This document shows positions 60,721-64,000 of a DNA stretch of 64,000 nt, piece after piece (the first letter of the stretch is position 1; each line of letters opens with the position of its first letter). Source of the DNA: Acanthochromis polyacanthus (lineage: Eukaryota; Chordata; Actinopteri; Pomacentridae); contig NC_067120.1 in NCBI RefSeq assembly GCF_021347895.1, forward strand, positions 13,377,361-13,441,360, written 5' to 3'. A program made the translations under genes and the position numbers. The notes beneath the pieces are model-generated. The model was not told the origin of the DNA. It ran no database searches and saw only the letters and a program-made list of their open reading frames with translations.

Positions 60721-61739
60721 TGAAGAACATACCACCTAAATAGGTACCACCCAAGAACTGCATTTTTATGAGAGATGGTATCATTGGCTTCATTACAGGC
60801 TGTCATCAAACTCAGTGCTATGCAATTTTTGTGGCAAAGTCTTTATCGATAAATGTCATATACTGAAAGAAAGACAGATCTTGATTTTGTGATTGTTGGA
60901 TTAAGAATAAAAAAACGCATCAGAAGAGCAAGAGCCACAAACGTGCAGCCTCACATTGTTCAGTAAAGCTTATCACAGCAGAACTGTCACATTCACAAAA
61001 GAAGCAGCAGGACGAGGCTTGAGGAAACCTCTGGAGGACTGTAGGTGGAAGACAATATCTGACTGGTGTGGTGGCAATTTCTTTGAAATAAACAACGTTC
61101 AAAACTTTTCTCGTACAAACATTAAAATGAATGAGCCGAGTGGAATGAAATGAAAGAAAGACACAAAGTCTTCACAGCAGACAGCTTCAAAGGTCAGTGG
61201 TTGCCATAAGTCACATGATATTCCTCTTAGGCTGATAGCATAAATATGTCTACAGAGGCTCCACACAGAACTCTCTGTATCTCTTCCTGTTCTTGCACAT
61301 TCATTTAAAGGTATAATAGTCTATTTCTGTGGTGCATGAAGCACTACAAGATAATGAGTTGACTATTTATGCTGGAAAGTTTACCATGATACATTTCACA
61401 GGGACATACACAGCTGCACAAGCAATAAAAATCTCTATTATGCTGGACAAGTTGAACTTTGAGAGGACATGAAACGACTCCAAAGTTGACCTCCTGGCTC
61501 CAAAAGAAATAGATTTAGATTTTGCTACTCCTGAGGTGCGAAATGTAATATTGTAGATCAAAACAGACACAATGGTCAAATAAAATCTAACAGGACATGA
61601 AGAATCTGCCAGAGGTGTAATATTTAGTGCTGAGACACAGCACATGACTGGAGTAGAGCATGAGTCAGCCTTTGTTTCACTCACAAATGCCTTTAACACA
61701 GACAGAAATTTACTGGGTTGTACAAAAAAAAATGAAAGT

Positions 61740-62320
61740 TGAGTGAGGGTCTTGCATGGGTGGCTGTTGATGTGCTACATCAACTGGAACTTACAGTTTC
61801 ACAGTTAAGAGGGCAAAACTATGATGAAGCAGCAAACATGTTGGGTAGTATACCAGTAGTGCACATTACTCCTTGCACATTGCTCCATACATCCCATGGA
61901 GCAGTTTGGTCCAAATGTAACACCTGAGAAAAGACCAACATTCCCACTGTGGCCTATGTACACTGCAGACTACACTGTGTCAGCCTCATAATGCCGTCAT
62001 CTCAATCTCATCACCTCCATTTGTTTAGAGATGAACTAAACTTGGTTCATGATTTGTACATTTTCTACCACCAGTCTGGCAAGTACAAAACTCTTCAGGG
62101 AGATGGCTGTTGGGCACTTGTGTCCTCGCAGATGGACTATACACACAGCTGCTGTCCAACTGTTGGTTGCACAATATGAGACTGTTCATGACAGAACATG
62201 GCTTTGTGCAGTGTGATAGAGGAGTCAACAGACTGCACAAAAGCTTCCTCAAAGAAAAACATTTCATGAACTTCAACCTGCTCAAATGTGGCATCAAATT
62301 AGCCTGAATTTCTTGTTTCA
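61740..62320 (+). pseudogene. hAT transposase (ZMYM1-like) remnant
   Basis: Plus strand reads LRGQNYDEAANMLGS (compare CRGQGYDGASNMSG), then after a frame change TVAYVHCRLHCVSLIM (compare YVHCAAHSLNLV) and LNLVHDLYIFYHQSGK (compare KVYTFFNSP). These are the central motifs of the hAT transposase carried by ZMYM1/TTF-type proteins. Frame changes and stops show it is dead. Ends of the element were not found. Confidence 0.55.
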
Positions 62321-62919
62321 CCATAAACAGTAACATTATCTGTTATGTTTTCAGCTACTGTACATATGAAAGAAGGCAAAGAAACAGAAGCATCTCAGCT
62401 GGTTGTATTTCTTCACAAGGAACTTGCCTCATCTTGGCCCTACATATGCCATTCCAAAATGACTCTCAAGACCTGCAGAACCTCATGTCCATCTGTTAGA
62501 TTAATTGTATCTCATAGAGGTTCTTGGTTGCCTGTCTGAATGTGACCCTTTGTCCTGAATTTCTAAGACCAGATAGAGAAAGATTGTTGATGGGTCCAAA
62601 ATCTTTCCATTTTAGAATGATGGAGGCTACTGTACTCTTGAGCTGTTGTCAATATTGCACTTGACAACAACAAGCCTTGACACTGACTATAGGCAGTTCT
62701 CTTGACTTCATTGCTTGGTTTTCACTCTGACATTCGTCATCACCTTTGAGACCTTATATAGACCAGAGTGTGTGAATCCAAGTCATGACCAATGACTTTA
62801 ATTAAGAAGAGATGGACTTCATTCAAGTTGTAAAAGTATCTCATGGACCATTGATAAAAGTTGGATGCACCAGAGCTCATTGAATCGAATCGATTGATCG
62901 AACAGACTCACTGGCAAAG

Positions 62920-64000
62920 AGAGGGAAGAAGATTAGGACTAAGTGGGTAAAGTGGCAGAGATACAGGACAGCTACAAGTACCAAGGTTCCTAAAGGTCAA
63001 CAGGGGTCATGGTGAGTGTGCAATCAGGTCAGCAACAGCCAAATACCTCCAACTGGAGGGAGAACATCCGAGCCATCAATGAGTACCCCTGCCAGTCATC
63101 AGATACCCATCTGGATTAATGAGCTGGACACGAAAACTCCTCACAGTGGCTTGTGGTTCCACATAAAGTCCAACATCTTGATATTCTATAAGCAGAAAAA
63201 AGAGGGCAGTGAGGGATTAATGAATGTCAGAGCCATGATCCGAGATGTAACAAGAAACATCAGAGAATTCATCAGAAAAATGGCTCCCCAGGATGACCTG
63301 CTCAGAGTGGTTCATGCAGCAGAACACAGAGGATGATGAAGAGGAAGAGTAGATATCATGAGAGACCAAATCCCTCCATGGGATGTATCACCTGCATACA
63401 GAGTATGTGGCTAACATCAAGAAATCCTGTTGGTAGCTAGAAAAGGCACGGCGGCTCTCATCATGACAGCAAAAGAACAGACCCTGAGCACCAGATCCAT
63501 AGAGGCAGGTATCTACCATTACAGGCAGGACTCGAGATGCTGTGCAAAGATGCACCTGAGACAGTTCAGTACATAGCAGAATGCAAGACGGAAGCTGGAA
63601 CCAAGGGCCCAACCAAGTGGTCGGGATAGTATACTCGAACATATGAGCCGAGTTTGGACAAGAAGCCCCGAAGTCCTAGTGGAACACATAAGGGAAAGCG
63701 GCTGGGAACAACAGAACAAAGATCCCGTGGGACTTTAAGTTACAGACTGACAAGTAGGTGTTGACTAAACAAGCTGACACAGTGGTGATTGACAAGGGAC
63801 AGAAGAGGACAGCTGTGGTAGATGTAGCAGTCCCAGCTGGCAGTAACATCAGGAGAAAAGAGCATAAAAAGATCAGGAAGGAACGACTGAAACAGATGTG
63901 GAAGGTGAAGGCCAAAGTGTTCCCAGTGGTAATAGGAGCATTAGGGCAGTGGCACCGATACTGGAGGAAGAAGTCCAGCAGATTCCAGGTACAACATCTG
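62920..64000 (+). pseudogene. LINE remnant with restriction-like endonuclease (R4/Rex6-like), cut by window end
   Basis: Read across three frames. The end of a reverse-transcriptase domain (AEIQDSYKYQG, then RSATAKYLQL), a thumb/linker stretch (GLMNVRAMIRDVTRNIREFI followed by RKMAPQDDLLR), a degraded CCHC block (MLCKDAPETVQYIAEC), and the endonuclease part DTVVIDKGQKRTAVVDVAVP followed by AGSNIRRKEHKKI and MWKVKAKVFPVVIGALGQW. This domain order fits LINEs with a C-terminal restriction-like endonuclease. The PD of the catalytic PD..D motif is AD here. Many stops and frameshifts. The 3' end lies beyond position 64000. Confidence 0.65.

Larger units (their letters stand above)
57546..61730. other. 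Upstream of ano9, no gene recognised
   Basis: Holds short tandem repeats, (GCA)n at 58247-58282 and (GGCA)n at 58517-58548. A probable LTR-like or LINE 3' end lies at about 59340-59575 and a small repeat fragment at 60655-60720. The ORF across the GCA tract codes a poly-Ala run and has no other support. Confidence 0.45.

Overview
The window is nuclear DNA from a ray-finned fish, most likely a percomorph. The genes have many short exons with GT/AG introns, there are long (CA)n tracts, and the interspersed repeats are typical fish DNA transposons. No RNA gene, CRISPR array or prokaryotic feature was seen. All exon limits below come from reading splice sites and checking that intron phases agree from exon to exon.

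Layout: (1) 288-2974, + strand: the last six coding exons of the tetraspanin cd81; its 5' exons lie before the window. (2) 3.0-11.9 kb: intergenic, with a piggyBac-type MITE (3833-4371), a possible Tc1 remnant and a (CA)n tract. (3) 11891-26505, + strand: plakophilin-3 (pkp3), 13 coding exons, 847 aa, all in frame. (4) 26.5-31.8 kb: a convergent gap filled with transposon debris, including an inverted-repeat element that carries the 5' end of 18S rRNA and a dead hAT (GTF2IRD2-like) transposase. (5) 31842-42646, - strand: a SIGIRR-type Toll/IL-1 receptor, 10 coding exons, 523 aa. It has two Ig domains and so matches the teleost form called DIGIRR. (6) 45094-57545, - strand: anoctamin-9 (ano9, TMEM16J). 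Its 18 downstream exons are intact, but its first exons carry three apparent 1-base frameshifts. (7) 57.5-64 kb: no cellular gene seen; remnants of a hAT (ZMYM1-like) transposase and of a LINE with a restriction-like endonuclease that runs off the window end.

The order and orientation pkp3(+) - sigirr(-) - ano9(-) is the same as human PKP3-SIGIRR-ANO9 at 11p15.5. The products act separately: a desmosomal plaque protein, a negative regulator of IL-1/TLR signalling, and a TMEM16 membrane protein. All are typical of epithelia in mammals, but nothing in the sequence shows a shared pathway.

The most unusual observations are the 18S rRNA fragment between 60-nt inverted repeats (28405-28656), a 554-bp TIR element with a 9-bp target duplication carrying a RecQ-helicase N-terminal fragment inside a pkp3 intron (18565-19136), the cluster of frameshifts in ano9 (56640-57434), and a copy of the sigirr promoter-side block inside sigirr intron 1.
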